Positions 48,710 through 57,774 of a stretch of DNA of 64,000 bases are shown in pieces. The position numbers and the translations under genes were made by a program. A model generated the notes under the pieces. That model was not told where the DNA came from. It made no database searches and worked only from the letters and a program-made list of their open reading frames with translations. The stretch is from Streptomyces sp. NRRL WC-3618 (GTDB taxonomy: Bacteria; Actinomycetota; Actinomycetes; Streptomycetales; Streptomycetaceae), in contig NZ_LGDW01000455.1 in assembly GCF_001280005.1 (NCBI RefSeq), forward strand, positions 1-64,000, in the 5' to 3' direction. How positions within the stretch are numbered: position 1 is the stretch's first letter; each line of letters opens with the position of its first letter.

Positions 48710-49855
48710 ATGACCACCACACTCGAATACCCCCCTGTGGAACACCTGCCCCCGGCCCGGATCGCGACCGGTGTCCTCGACATCGACAGCAACGGGAAGG
48801 GGTACCTGCGGGCCGCCGACAGCTTCCTGCCCACGCCCACCGACCTCCAGGTCTCCCCCGCCCTCGTCCGCCGCCACGGCCTGCGCAAGGGCGACCTCGT
48901 CGTCGGCGCACAGGGCGGCCGGCGTGACCTGACCGAGGTCGCTCTCGTCAACGGCCTTACGCCCCAGGAACTGCGCGGCCGTCGTCACTTCCGCGACCTC
49001 ACCCCACTGCACCCCCGCGACCGGCTCCGCCTCGAACACCCGGCGGCCGGGCTCACCGGACGGGTCACCGACCTGATCGCACCCGTCGGCAAGGGTCAGC
49101 GCGGGCTGATCGTGGCCCCGCCCAAGACCGGCAAGACCGTGCTGCTCCAGCAGGTCGCCGCGGCCGTCGCCGGCAACCACCCCGAGTGCCGCCTGATGGT
49201 GGTGCTGCTCGACGAGCGGCCCGAGGAGGTGACCGACATGCGGCGCTCCGTGCGCGGAGAGGTGTTCGCCTCGACCTTCGACCGGACGCCCAAGCAGCAC
49301 ATCGCGCTCGCCGAACTCGTCATCGAACGGGCCAAGCGGCTCGTCGAGGCGGGCGAGGACGTCGTCATCCTCCTGGACTCCCTCACCCGGCTGTGCAGGG
49401 CCCACAACAACGCGGCGGCCTCCGGTGGCCGCACCCTCAGCGGCGGGGTCGACGCCGCCGCGATCCTCGGGCCGAAACGGCTGTTCGGCGCCGCGCGCCT
49501 GGCCGAGGAGGGCGGTTCGCTCACGATCCTCGCCACGGCCCTGGTCGAGACGGGCTCCCGCGCCGACGACTTCTTCTTCGAGGAGCTGAAGGGCACCGGC
49601 AACATGGAACTGCGGCTGAGCCGCGAACTGGCGTCCCGGCGGGTGTACCCGGCCGTCGACATCAACCCCTCCGGCACCCGTCGCGAGGAACTCCTGCTGT
49701 CCCCGGCCGGGTTGACGACCGTACAGGGGCTGCGGCGGGCCTTGCAGACGCGGGACGGCCAGTCGGGTCTGGAGGCCCTCCTGGAGCGGCTCCGTGACAC
49801 GCCGGACAACGCGACCTTCCTGCGGCGGATCCAGCCGACGCTGCCCGCCGCGTAG
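48710..49855 (+). CDS. Short Rho transcription termination factor paralogue
   Basis: 381 residues against 419 in E. coli and well over 600 in the usual Streptomyces Rho. It begins directly at the RNA-binding CSD domain; the N-terminal helix bundle and the Arg/Asp/Gly-rich actinobacterial extension are absent. The primary-site motif GFGFLR of E. coli reads GKGYLR here. The motor is intact: Walker A APPKTGKT (137-143), ERPEEVTDM, Walker B VVILLD, SLTRL, Q-loop SGGRTLSGGVD (238-248), GTGNMELRLSR and SGTRREELL. Bicyclomycin-contact positions I know look unchanged. Probably a second Rho with altered RNA selection. Confidence 0.88.
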   Translation: MTTTLEYPPVEHLPPARIATGVLDIDSNGKGYLRAADSFLPTPTDLQVSPALVRRHGLRKGDLVVGAQGGRRDLTEVALVNGLTPQELRGRRHFRDLTPLHPRDRLRLEHPAAGLTGRVTDLIAPVGKGQRGLIVAPPKTGKTVLLQQVAAAVAGNHPECRLMVVLLDERPEEVTDMRRSVRGEVFASTFDRTPKQHIALAELVIERAKRLVEAGEDVVILLDSLTRLCRAHNNAAASGGRTLSGGVDAAAILGPKRLFGAARLAEEGGSLTILATALVETGSRADDFFFEELKGTGNMELRLSRELASRRVYPAVDINPSGTRREELLLSPAGLTTVQGLRRALQTRDGQSGLEALLERLRDTPDNATFLRRIQPTLPAA

Positions 49856-49975
49856 ACCCCGTTTCGGCCGTCCCACGTGCTCACGCGGGCTCCCGTGTGC
49901 GGCATCCGGGTGTTCGGGACCGGTCCTCGGCCCCGGCAGCGCCGCGTTCGGCACGTCCATTCTTACGTTTGCGGT

Positions 49976-51178
49976 ATGACCATCAGATTCTCATCCCGGA
50001 TCGCCGCCTCCTGCTGTGCGCTGTCCGTGACGGGCGTGCTGGCGCTGGCTCCCGTCCCGGCGTCCGCCCGCAGCGGTACCGGTACCGTCCCCGCCACCCC
50101 GACGGCGACGCCGACGGCGACGGCGACGGACGCGCGGCTGCTGTACCGCTCGGGCACCCACGCCCGGCTCCGCGCCGGCTCACCCCGACTCCCCCGGGAC
50201 GTGTCCGCCCTGTCATGGCTGGTGGCCGACGCCGGCACCGGTGAGGTGCTCGCCGCACACAACGCGCACCGCAAACTGCCTCCGGCCAGCACGCTCAAGA
50301 CACTCTTCGCCCTGACGGTGCTGCCCACACTCCCCGCCGGCCTGCGGCACAAGGTCACCGAGGCCGAGTTGGCGGACGTCGGCGCCGGCAGCAGCCTGGT
50401 CGGCGTCGAGGCGGGGCGCACGTACCGAGTCTCCGACCTGTGGCGGGGGGTGTTCCTCAACTCCGGGAACGACGCCGTGCACGTCCTGGCCGCCATGAGC
50501 GGCGGCTGGCGCGACACCGCCGTCCGGATGCAGGCCAAGGCCCGCTCCCTGGGCGCCCACGACACCCATGTGCGCTCGCCCGACGGCTACGACACCCCTG
50601 GGCAGGTGTCGTCGGCGTACGACCTCGCGGTGTTCGGGCGGGCGGGGCTGCGCAACGCGGACTTCGCCGACTACTGCGGCACGGTCCGGGCCGGTTTCCC
50701 GGGCGGCGGCGGACAGCCGTACGAGATCCAGAACACCAACCGGCTGCTGTCCGGCGCCAACGGCGTCGAGCGCTACCGGGGGGTGATCGGCGTCAAGAAC
50801 GGCTACACCAGCAATGCGGGCAACACGCTGGTCGCCGCCGCGCGCCGGGGCGGGCGAACCCTGGTCGTCACGGTGATGAACCCTCAGGAGGGCGGCGGAC
50901 TCACCGTCTACGAGGAGGCCCGGTCGCTGCTCGACTGGGGGTTCCGGGCCGCCGGACGCGTCGATCCCGTCGGCTCGCTGGTCGCCGCGCGGTCCGTGTC
51001 GCATGCGGGTCCCGAGGCGCCGGCGTCGGCGCGGGTGCGGGTGCCGGTGGCCGCACCCGTGACGTCCGACAGAGGGAGGCCCGGGTGGCCCGAGACCTGG
51101 ACGATCGTCGCGGCGGCCGTCCTCGGCGCCGGAGCGGTGTCGCTGGGCTTGCGGATCGTGGGCGTGAAGAAGGCCTGA
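49976..51178 (+). CDS. D-alanyl-D-alanine carboxypeptidase (serine PBP)
   Basis: 400 residues from ATG 49976. Signal peptide (about 1-31), a Thr/Pro-rich stretch, then the S11-type domain with S105-T-L-K108, S163-G-N165 and K274-N-G276, the last replacing the usual KTG. A C-terminal hydrophobic anchor (WTIVAAAVLGAGAVSLGLRIV) tethers it outside the membrane. It trims the pentapeptide of peptidoglycan. Its last 271 bases overlap the 3' end of the opposite-strand glycosyltransferase gene. Confidence 0.9.
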   Translation: MTIRFSSRIAASCCALSVTGVLALAPVPASARSGTGTVPATPTATPTATATDARLLYRSGTHARLRAGSPRLPRDVSALSWLVADAGTGEVLAAHNAHRKLPPASTLKTLFALTVLPTLPAGLRHKVTEAELADVGAGSSLVGVEAGRTYRVSDLWRGVFLNSGNDAVHVLAAMSGGWRDTAVRMQAKARSLGAHDTHVRSPDGYDTPGQVSSAYDLAVFGRAGLRNADFADYCGTVRAGFPGGGGQPYEIQNTNRLLSGANGVERYRGVIGVKNGYTSNAGNTLVAAARRGGRTLVVTVMNPQEGGGLTVYEEARSLLDWGFRAAGRVDPVGSLVAARSVSHAGPEAPASARVRVPVAAPVTSDRGRPGWPETWTIVAAAVLGAGAVSLGLRIVGVKKA

Positions 51179-52305
51179 CCGGCATCGTCCACCGGCAGCC
51201 ACAGCAGCAGCCCGAGCGTGACCCAGACGTACGCGCTGCCGCCGATGAAGCCGTCGACCCCGGACGCGTCGTCGAACCACAGCCACACCACGCTCGTGCA
51301 CAGCACCGCGTACAGCACGCCCGCCACGCGCGTGTGCCCGGTCCGCAGCAGGACGGCGAACGACGGGAGCAGCCAGACGAGATGGTGCACCCAGGTGATC
51401 GGGCTGACCAGGCACGCGGTCAGCCCGGTGAGGGCGAACGCGGCCCACCAGCCCCCCACGGCGACGGCCCGGCGAGCCCGCCACGCCCAGACTGCGAGCA
51501 CGACCAGAACCACCACCAGCCACACGACACGGCTCGGTTCAGCGGGCTCGGCCAGCCGCGCCAGCACGCCCTGGAGCGACTGGTTCGAGACGTACGCCGC
51601 CTTCCCGATGCGCTGGGTGTCCCACAGCGCCTCGCCCCAGTAGAACCGCGAGGCGTCCGGCGCGACCCACGCCGCGAGCGCGGTGGCCGCCGCCGCGACG
51701 GCCGTCGCGACCCCGGCGGCCCGCCGTCGCCCGGCGAGCAGCAGCAGGCCGATGAAGAGGGCGGGCGTCAGCTTGACGGCTGCGGCGAGGCCGATCCCGA
51801 TGCCCGCCCAGCGGGCCCGGCGGGTCGTCAGCAGCCAGGCGTCGGTGAGGACGAGGGCCAGCAGTACGAGGTTCACCTGGCCGAAGCTGACGGTGTCACG
51901 GACCGGTTCGAACAGCGCCAGTGCGCACCCGGTCAGGGCCCAGCCGTACCAGCCGTGCCGACGCAGCGAGGACCCGCCGAGCATCCACACCACCGCCCCG
52001 AGCGCCGCCAGATTGAGGAGCAGCGCGGCGGTGATCGCGGCGCGCAGCCCGAGCAGCGCCATCGGCAGCATGCTGACGGCCGCGAACGGCGGGTAGGTGA
52101 AGCCGTACGTCGTGCCCGGCACCCGGTAGTCGTAGATCCGGCCGCCGTGGTGGACCCAGGTGTCCACGGTTCCGTAATAGACGCGCAGGTCGAACCAGCC
52201 GCGCAGCAGGGGCACGGTCGCCGTGAACACGGTGATCACGGTGACGAGGGCGAGCACCAGGAGCAGCCGTTCCCGGCCGGTGCGGGGCAGTCTCACAGGG
52301 CTCAT
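50908..52305 (-). CDS. GT87-type polyprenol-phosphate-dependent mannosyltransferase
   Basis: 465 residues from ATG 52305, overlapping the stop of the upstream gene (ATGA). Ten or so membrane segments; the first luminal loop has DLRVYYGTVDTW and YDYRVPG, YGFTYPPFAAV, typical of GT87 (DUF2029) enzymes that use a lipid-linked mannose donor. The family-like part ends near LLLWLPVDDAG; the last about 90 residues (TPTIRKPSDTAPAPRT...) are read antisense through the carboxypeptidase gene and are probably an accidental extension after loss of a stop. Confidence 0.87.
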   Translation of the reverse strand: MSPVRLPRTGRERLLLVLALVTVITVFTATVPLLRGWFDLRVYYGTVDTWVHHGGRIYDYRVPGTTYGFTYPPFAAVSMLPMALLGLRAAITAALLLNLAALGAVVWMLGGSSLRRHGWYGWALTGCALALFEPVRDTVSFGQVNLVLLALVLTDAWLLTTRRARWAGIGIGLAAAVKLTPALFIGLLLLAGRRRAAGVATAVAAAATALAAWVAPDASRFYWGEALWDTQRIGKAAYVSNQSLQGVLARLAEPAEPSRVVWLVVVLVVLAVWAWRARRAVAVGGWWAAFALTGLTACLVSPITWVHHLVWLLPSFAVLLRTGHTRVAGVLYAVLCTSVVWLWFDDASGVDGFIGGSAYVWVTLGLLLWLPVDDAGQAFFTPTIRKPSDTAPAPRTAAATIVQVSGHPGLPLSDVTGAATGTRTRADAGASGPACDTDRAATSEPTGSTRPAARNPQSSSDRASS

Positions 52306-53708
52306 ACCGTGCTCTCCCGCAGGGATGTCCGGGCCGTCAGGTGGGCCTGCCAGACGACGACCAAGGCCAGCGCGGCGCCGGAGACGGCCAGGACCAGTTC
52401 CTCGGTCCCGGCGGGCGCGCCGCTCGGCAGGGCGAGGAGCGCGACGACTCCGGTGACGGCCGCGAGGCGGGGGCGGATCGCCGGACTGGTGCTGGGCGCG
52501 GCGGCGGCGATGAGGAACAGGGCCCAGAGGGCGTACCAGGGCCGGATGGCGGGGCCGAGGACGACCACGACGGCCAGGCTCAGGCCGAGAGCGTAGAGCG
52601 GGCTGAGGCGTGGGCGGCGCAGCCAGATGTAGGCGATGGCCAGCACGGTGACCGCTAGGCCGAACAGGTGCCAGGCCGGGACGGCGAGCGGCGCCAGACC
52701 GCTGCCGATCTTCGTGAGGGCGGCGGCCGTCGCCCGGCCGAGGAGGCTGGTGAGGGCCCAGTTCTGGGGTGACACCGGGGTTTTCAGAGCTCCTATCCAG
52801 CCGTATCCGGTACCGGCCAGCGCGGTGGCGGCGACGGTGGTCGCGGCTGCCGCGCCCGCCGTGGTCAGTACGGCCCGCGCCGGGCTGCGGCCCGCGCGGA
52901 TCTGGAGCGCCACGACCGCGGCGAGGCCGAGGACGGCGGGTGCCTTGACGAGGGCGGCGAGCGTCACGAGTACCGCGCCCAGGACCGGCCAACGGCCCAG
53001 CGCCGCGACCAGGCCGACGCCCAGCAGCCCGAGCATGATCGCGTCGTTGTGGGCGCCGGCCACCAGGTGCAGCAGCACCAGCGGGTTGAGGGCGCCCAGC
53101 CAGAGCGCGGCGGCCGGGTCGGCGCCGTTGTGCCGGGCGAGGCGGGGCAGGGCCGCCGCCATCAGCGCGACGCCGAGCAGCGCGACCAGCCGCATACCGA
53201 AGAGGCCTGCGGGGATCTCGCCCCGGGTCAGTCCGGAGAGCCCGGACGCGACGGCGAGGAACACCGGGCCGTAGGGGGCGCCGGTCTGCTGCCACACCGG
53301 GGCGACCTCGGCGGCGAGCGGGCCGCCGAGGAGGGCCGGCCCGTGCGAGTACACGTCCATGTGCGCGTCGACCATCGCACCCTGGGCGAGGTAGCTGTAG
53401 ACGTCGCGGCTGAAGAGGGGTGGGGCGAGGAGGAGTGGGGCCGCCCATACGGCGAGGACGACCATCAGGGAACGGACGGTGGGGGGCTCCGAGCCGCGGA
53501 CCAGTCTGCCCAGCAGGGTCCACGCGACTATCAGGAGGACGACACCGAAGTAGACACCGACGAGTCCGAGTGCGGCCCGGCCGGTGGAGGGTGCGATGAG
53601 TTCTCGCACGGGGAGGGCTCCGGCGCTCTCGCCGCCGAGGGCGAGGCATGAGGTGCCGATCAGGCCCATGGCCTGGCAGCGGGAGAGGGTTGTCGGGGGA
53701 ACCTGCAC
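52302..53708 (-). CDS. MptB-like membrane mannosyltransferase (GT-C fold)
   Basis: 468 residues from GTG 53708; Met at 53669 is an alternative, and no clear ribosome binding site decides. Multi-pass protein with FSRDVYSYLAQGAMVDAHMDVYSHGP in the first large loop (the Asp-Val motif of GT-C enzymes), GAPYGPVFL and LVAGAHNDAIMLGLLGVG, as in actinobacterial alpha-1,6-mannosyltransferase MptB. It forms an operon with the GT87 gene and probably adds mannose to lipoglycans or proteins outside the membrane. Confidence 0.85.
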   Translation of the reverse strand: MQVPPTTLSRCQAMGLIGTSCLALGGESAGALPVRELIAPSTGRAALGLVGVYFGVVLLIVAWTLLGRLVRGSEPPTVRSLMVVLAVWAAPLLLAPPLFSRDVYSYLAQGAMVDAHMDVYSHGPALLGGPLAAEVAPVWQQTGAPYGPVFLAVASGLSGLTRGEIPAGLFGMRLVALLGVALMAAALPRLARHNGADPAAALWLGALNPLVLLHLVAGAHNDAIMLGLLGVGLVAALGRWPVLGAVLVTLAALVKAPAVLGLAAVVALQIRAGRSPARAVLTTAGAAAATTVAATALAGTGYGWIGALKTPVSPQNWALTSLLGRATAAALTKIGSGLAPLAVPAWHLFGLAVTVLAIAYIWLRRPRLSPLYALGLSLAVVVVLGPAIRPWYALWALFLIAAAAPSTSPAIRPRLAAVTGVVALLALPSGAPAGTEELVLAVSGAALALVVVWQAHLTARTSLRESTV

Positions 53709-53828
53709 ATGGGCAGCGTGGCAAGGGTGGGTGGACGGGGGGCTACGGGGTGCCCTCCGGGCGGGGGCCTGGGAGTTACCGGTGGGTGATGTCTGGGGGG
53801 TGGTTGTCTTGCGCGAGGTCCGGTGGGG

Positions 53829-53862
53829 GCTGGTCGCGCAGTTCCCCGCGCCCCTGAAAGCG
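53829..53862. repeat. Copy of a common Streptomyces intergenic repeat
   Basis: The stretch containing CGCAGTTCCCCGCGCCCCTG (about 53837-53856) is a sequence I recognise as very frequent between genes of Streptomyces chromosomes, usually near gene ends. Its role is unknown; a structured RNA or terminator function is possible. Confidence 0.6.
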
Positions 53863-54163
53863 ACGGCTTGGCGTCGCCTCGATGCGATGCGGGCGGGCCC
53901 GGTCATGAGGCAGCACTCGCTAGAACTACGCATGGCAGGCGCGGAACCCGGCCTCGACGCGCTGTTCATCACCCTGCCGGGTCCGCTCACCAACGGGTCG
54001 AAGGCGTTCGCCGCCGACGGCAACCCCACCTTCCGGATCGGCACCGACGGACAGGAGGCGTACGGACACTTCCTCGACGCGGTGGCCAACCGAGCCGCCA
54101 GCGGCAGCAGCGCGGAAGCGGCCCGGGCGCTGACCTCCCCGCAGCTCTGTGATCCACCGCCCG

Positions 54164-54200
54164 ACCGCTGCCCCGGCGCTCATCCCGCCGGGGCAGCGGT
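54164..54200. terminator. Terminator of the amide amino acid operon
   Basis: Perfect 15-bp stem (54164-54178 with 54186-54200) and a 7-base loop, 17 bases beyond the glutaminase stop on the minus strand. Confidence 0.82.
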
Positions 54201-54216
54201 GTTCATCGCATCCCGG

Positions 54217-55164
54217 TCAGAAGACTGACACTCCCGTCAGTGTGGTGAAGCGGTCCAGGGCCGCCACGCCCGCCACCGAGTTGCCCCGCTCGTCCAGACC
54301 GGGGCTCCAGACGCACAGGGTGCAGCGGCCGGGGACCACGGCGATGATGCCGCCGCCCACTCCGCTCTTGCCGGGGAGGCCCACTCGGTAGGCGAAGTCT
54401 CCTGCCGCGTCGTAGGTGCCGCAGGTCAGCATGATGGCGTTGATCTGTTTGGCCTGGCTGCGGGTCAGCAGGCGGGTGCCGTCGGCTCGGACGCCGTGGC
54501 GGGCGAGGAAGCCGGTGGCGAGGGCGAGGTCGGCGCAGGACGCCTCGACGGAGCACTGGCGGAAGTACTGCTCCAGCAGGTCCGGGACCGGGTTGTCGAT
54601 GTTGCCGTACGACGCCATGAAATGGGCGAGGGCCGCGTTGCGGTCGCCGTGGGCGGACTCCGACGCGGCGATCTCCATGTCGAAGGTGAGGCCGGGGTTG
54701 CCGGACTCCGCGCGCAGGAAGTCGAGGAGCGTTCCGGCCGCGTCGCCCGTACGGGTGTGCAGGCGGTCGGTGACGACGAGGGCGCCCGCGTTGATGAACG
54801 GGTTGCGCGGAATGCCGCTCTCGTACTCCAGCTGGATCAGGGAGTTGAACGGATTGCCGGAGGGTTCGCGGCCCACGTGCTCCCAGAGTTCGTCGCCCTC
54901 GCGGGCCAGGTCGAGGGCGAGCGTGAACACCTTGGTGACGGACTGCGCGGAGAACGGCTGCCGCCAGTCCCCCACCCCGTAGACGGTGCCGTCGAGTTCG
55001 GCGACGGCCATGCCGAAGCTGCGCGGGTCGCGGGCGGCGAGCGCCGGAATGTAGTCGGCGGGGCGCCCTCGGCCAGGGGTGCGTCCGATCTCCTCGGCGA
55101 TGCGTTCCAGGACCGGTTGGAAGGTGGAGGGAGAGGACGACGGAGCTGGTGCCATGATCGTCAT
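54217..55164 (-). CDS. glsA: Glutaminase
   Basis: 315 residues (ATG 55155 would make it 3 residues shorter). Serine-dependent glutaminase of the GlsA family: FSAQSVTKVF with the catalytic S75-V-T-K78, LEYESGIPRNPFINAGAL, and GKSGVGGGI. Converts Gln to Glu plus ammonia in the cytoplasm. Last gene of a five-gene minus-strand operon; a terminator follows. Confidence 0.94.
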   Translation of the reverse strand: MTIMAPAPSSSPSTFQPVLERIAEEIGRTPGRGRPADYIPALAARDPRSFGMAVAELDGTVYGVGDWRQPFSAQSVTKVFTLALDLAREGDELWEHVGREPSGNPFNSLIQLEYESGIPRNPFINAGALVVTDRLHTRTGDAAGTLLDFLRAESGNPGLTFDMEIAASESAHGDRNAALAHFMASYGNIDNPVPDLLEQYFRQCSVEASCADLALATGFLARHGVRADGTRLLTRSQAKQINAIMLTCGTYDAAGDFAYRVGLPGKSGVGGGIIAVVPGRCTLCVWSPGLDERGNSVAGVAALDRFTTLTGVSVF

Positions 55165-55203
55165 TCTCCCTCCGGGCCGGTCCTGGTGCGCGTTCGCTGG
55201 TTG

Positions 55204-56634
55204 CTACCGTGCCGCGCCGCTGCCCGCCACGATCTCCGGGCGCAGCAGGTCCGCGAGCCGTTCGGCGGGCAACAGGCCCTTCTCCAGGACGAGTTCCGCG
55301 ACACCTCGGCCGGTGACAAGCGCCTCCTTGGCGATGTCGGTGGCAGCCGTGTACCCGATGTACGGGTTGAGTGCGGTGACCAGCCCGATGGAGTTCTCCA
55401 CGCTCGCGCGCAGCGCCTCGGTGTTCGCGGTGATGCCGTCGACACAGCGCTCGGCGAGGGTGAGACAGGCGGCGCGCAGATGGGTGATGGACTCCGACAG
55501 GGAGTGCAGGATGATCGGCTCGAAGGCGTTGAGCTGAAGCTGTCCGGCTTCGGCGGCCATGGTGATGGTGACGTCGTTGCCGATCACCTCGAAGGCGACC
55601 TGGTTGACGACCTCGGGGATCACCGGGTTGACCTTGCCCGGCATGATCGACGAACCGGCCTGCACAGGCGGCAGGTTGATCTCGCCGAGGCCCGCACGCG
55701 GCCCGGAGGACAGCAGGCGCAGGTCGTTGCAGCTCTTGGAGAGCTTGACCGCGACGCGCTTGAGGACGCCGGACATCTGGACGAACGCCCCGCAGTCCTG
55801 GGTGGCTTCGACCAGGTTGGCGGCGGTGACCAGCGGCAGTCCGGTGATCGCGGAGAGGTGGCGGCGAGCCGCCTCGGCGTAACCGGCGGGGGCGTTGAGG
55901 CCCGTACCGATGGCTGTGGCGCCGAGGTTTATCTCGTGGATCAGCAGGACCGCCTCCGCGAGGCGGCTGCGGTCCTCCTCGATCATCACGGCGTACGCCG
56001 AGAACTCCTGCCCGAGCGTCATCGGCACCGCGTCCTGGAGCTGCGTGCGCCCCATCTTCAGTACGTCGTGGAACTCGACCGCCTTGCGGGCGAAGGAGTC
56101 CTGGAGGACGGCCATCGCCTTGAGCAGCTCCCGCACCGCGAAGACGGTCGCGATCTTGACGGCGGTCGGGTACACGTCGTTGGTGGACTGCCCGAGGTTG
56201 ACGTCCTCGTTGGGGTGCAGGTACTCGTACTGGCCCTTGGCGTGGCCCAGCAGCTCCAACGCCCGGTTGGCGACGACCTCGTTGGCGTTCATGTTGGTCG
56301 AGGTACCGGCCCCGCCCTGGATGACGTCGACCACGAACTGGTCGCGCAGCCTGCCGCCCCGGATCTCGCGGCACGCCTCGACGATCGCGGCGGCCTTCCT
56401 CGGCTCGAGAAGGCCGAGTTCTTCGTTGGCGAGAGCGGCGGCCTCCTTGACGGCGGCCAACGCGTCGATCAGGTGCGGGTACGCGGAGATGGTCATGCCC
56501 GTGATGGGGAAGTTCTCCGTGGCGCGCAGGGTGTGGACACCCCAGTACGCCTCGGCGGGTACGTCACGGTCGCCGAGCAGGTCGTGCTCGCTGCGGTGGA
56601 CTGCGGCGGCGCTGCGCTGGGCTGCTGCGGTCAT
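55204..56634 (-). CDS. aspA: Aspartate ammonia-lyase
   Basis: 476 residues. Fumarase/aspartase superfamily signature [11 protein letters not shown], plus [14 protein letters not shown] and [13 protein letters not shown], the aspartase version of those blocks. Deaminates Asp to fumarate. Follows the asparaginase gene by 66 bases; together they take Asn to fumarate. Confidence 0.93.
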   Translation of the reverse strand: MTAAAQRSAAAVHRSEHDLLGDRDVPAEAYWGVHTLRATENFPITGMTISAYPHLIDALAAVKEAAALANEELGLLEPRKAAAIVEACREIRGGRLRDQFVVDVIQGGAGTSTNMNANEVVANRALELLGHAKGQYEYLHPNEDVNLGQSTNDVYPTAVKIATVFAVRELLKAMAVLQDSFARKAVEFHDVLKMGRTQLQDAVPMTLGQEFSAYAVMIEEDRSRLAEAVLLIHEINLGATAIGTGLNAPAGYAEAARRHLSAITGLPLVTAANLVEATQDCGAFVQMSGVLKRVAVKLSKSCNDLRLLSSGPRAGLGEINLPPVQAGSSIMPGKVNPVIPEVVNQVAFEVIGNDVTITMAAEAGQLQLNAFEPIILHSLSESITHLRAACLTLAERCVDGITANTEALRASVENSIGLVTALNPYIGYTAATDIAKEALVTGRGVAELVLEKGLLPAERLADLLRPEIVAGSGAAR

Positions 56635-56700
56635 GGTGGTACGGGCCTCTTTCGGGTGAGTGGCGCGGGGGGGGCGGCGGGGAGAGCCGACCGTACGGTC

Positions 56701-57774
56701 TCAGATGTACGTCGGTCCCGTGGGGAGCGGGTCCAGGGCGCGGACCGGGCGGATGCCGCCGACCGGTTCGCCGCCGCCGAGCAGCGGTTCGCCCGCGAAC
56801 TCGGTGAGCACCGCCGGGTCGACGCCGACCCGGGCGAGCGCCGCCGCCATGACCGGCACGCGGGCACGGTTCGCGCCGTCGGCGATCTTCACCGCGACGG
56901 CACGGCCGTCCGGCAGGGCGGCGACCTGGACGCCCTCGAAGCCGTCCTTGCTGAGCAGCCCGGGTACGGCCCGCATCAGCGCGGCCACGTCCCGGCCGGA
57001 GCCGGAGGCCATCTCGGCGTGGTCGCGCATCGCGTCGGCGACCAGTGCCTCCGGGGTGCCGGGGGCGGCGGTGGTGATCCGGGCCGCGGCGCGGGCCAGG
57101 CCGTTCAGGGAGATGGAGAAAAGGGGGGCGCCGCAGCCGTCGACGGTCACCCGGGCGATGCGCTGGCCGGTGAGGTCCTCGACGATCTCGGCGATCGCCT
57201 GCTGGAGAGGGTGGCCCGGGTCGAGGTAGGAGTCGAGAGGCCAGCCGTTGAGCTCGCAGGTGTAGAGCATGGCCGCGTGCTTGCCGGAGCAGTTCTGGGC
57301 GAGGCGTGAGGGCAGGCGGCCCTCGCGTATCCAGGCGTCCCGGACGACCGGGTCGAACGGCAGGTCGGGCACGTTGCGCAGGTCGGCCTCGGTGAGGCCG
57401 GCCAGCTCCAGGATGCGGCGGGAGCCGGCCAGATGGCGTTCCTCGCCGGAGTGGCTGGCGGCGGACAGGGAGAGCAGCTCGCCGTCGAGGGGCAGGCCCG
57501 CCCTGAGCATGGCCACCGCCTGGACCGGCTTCAGGGCTGAGCGCGGGTAGAAGGCCGCCTCGATGTCGCCCATCTGCAGCTCCACCTGGCCGTCGGCGCC
57601 GAGGACGACGACGGACCCGTAGTGGATGCCCTCGATGACCCCGCCGCGCACAAGGTGCGCGACGGGTGCGTGGAGGGGTTCGCGGATCGCGGGAGCGTCC
57701 GCGAGAGAACTGTCGTACATGGCTGGGCGCACTGCTTCCTGCATTACTGCATCCTGCATCACTGCGTGGTTCAC
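56701..57774 (-). CDS. L-asparaginase, AnsA/Rhizobium etli type II family
   Basis: 357 residues from GTG 57774, whose bases overlap the permease stop; ATG 57720 (339 residues) fits the family length better and is a real alternative. Motifs: [35 protein letters not shown] and [12 protein letters not shown], diagnostic of the thermolabile asparaginase family unrelated to E. coli AnsB. Produces Asp for the next gene, aspA. Confidence 0.88.
   Translation of the reverse strand: MNHAVMQDAVMQEAVRPAMYDSSLADAPAIREPLHAPVAHLVRGGVIEGIHYGSVVVLGADGQVELQMGDIEAAFYPRSALKPVQAVAMLRAGLPLDGELLSLSAASHSGEERHLAGSRRILELAGLTEADLRNVPDLPFDPVVRDAWIREGRLPSRLAQNCSGKHAAMLYTCELNGWPLDSYLDPGHPLQQAIAEIVEDLTGQRIARVTVDGCGAPLFSISLNGLARAAARITTAAPGTPEALVADAMRDHAEMASGSGRDVAALMRAVPGLLSKDGFEGVQVAALPDGRAVAVKIADGANRARVPVMAAALARVGVDPAVLTEFAGEPLLGGGEPVGGIRPVRALDPLPTGPTYI

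Noticed and set aside
48710..49855. Rho paralogue as a bicyclomycin-resistance gene
   Set aside because: Drug-contact positions I can recall look unchanged, and no bicyclomycin biosynthesis gene is in the window.
53905..54228. Plus-strand open frame of 107 codons between the mannosyltransferase and glutaminase genes
   Set aside because: It has fairly protein-like composition, but it runs through the terminator hairpin at 54164-54200 and resembles no family I know.
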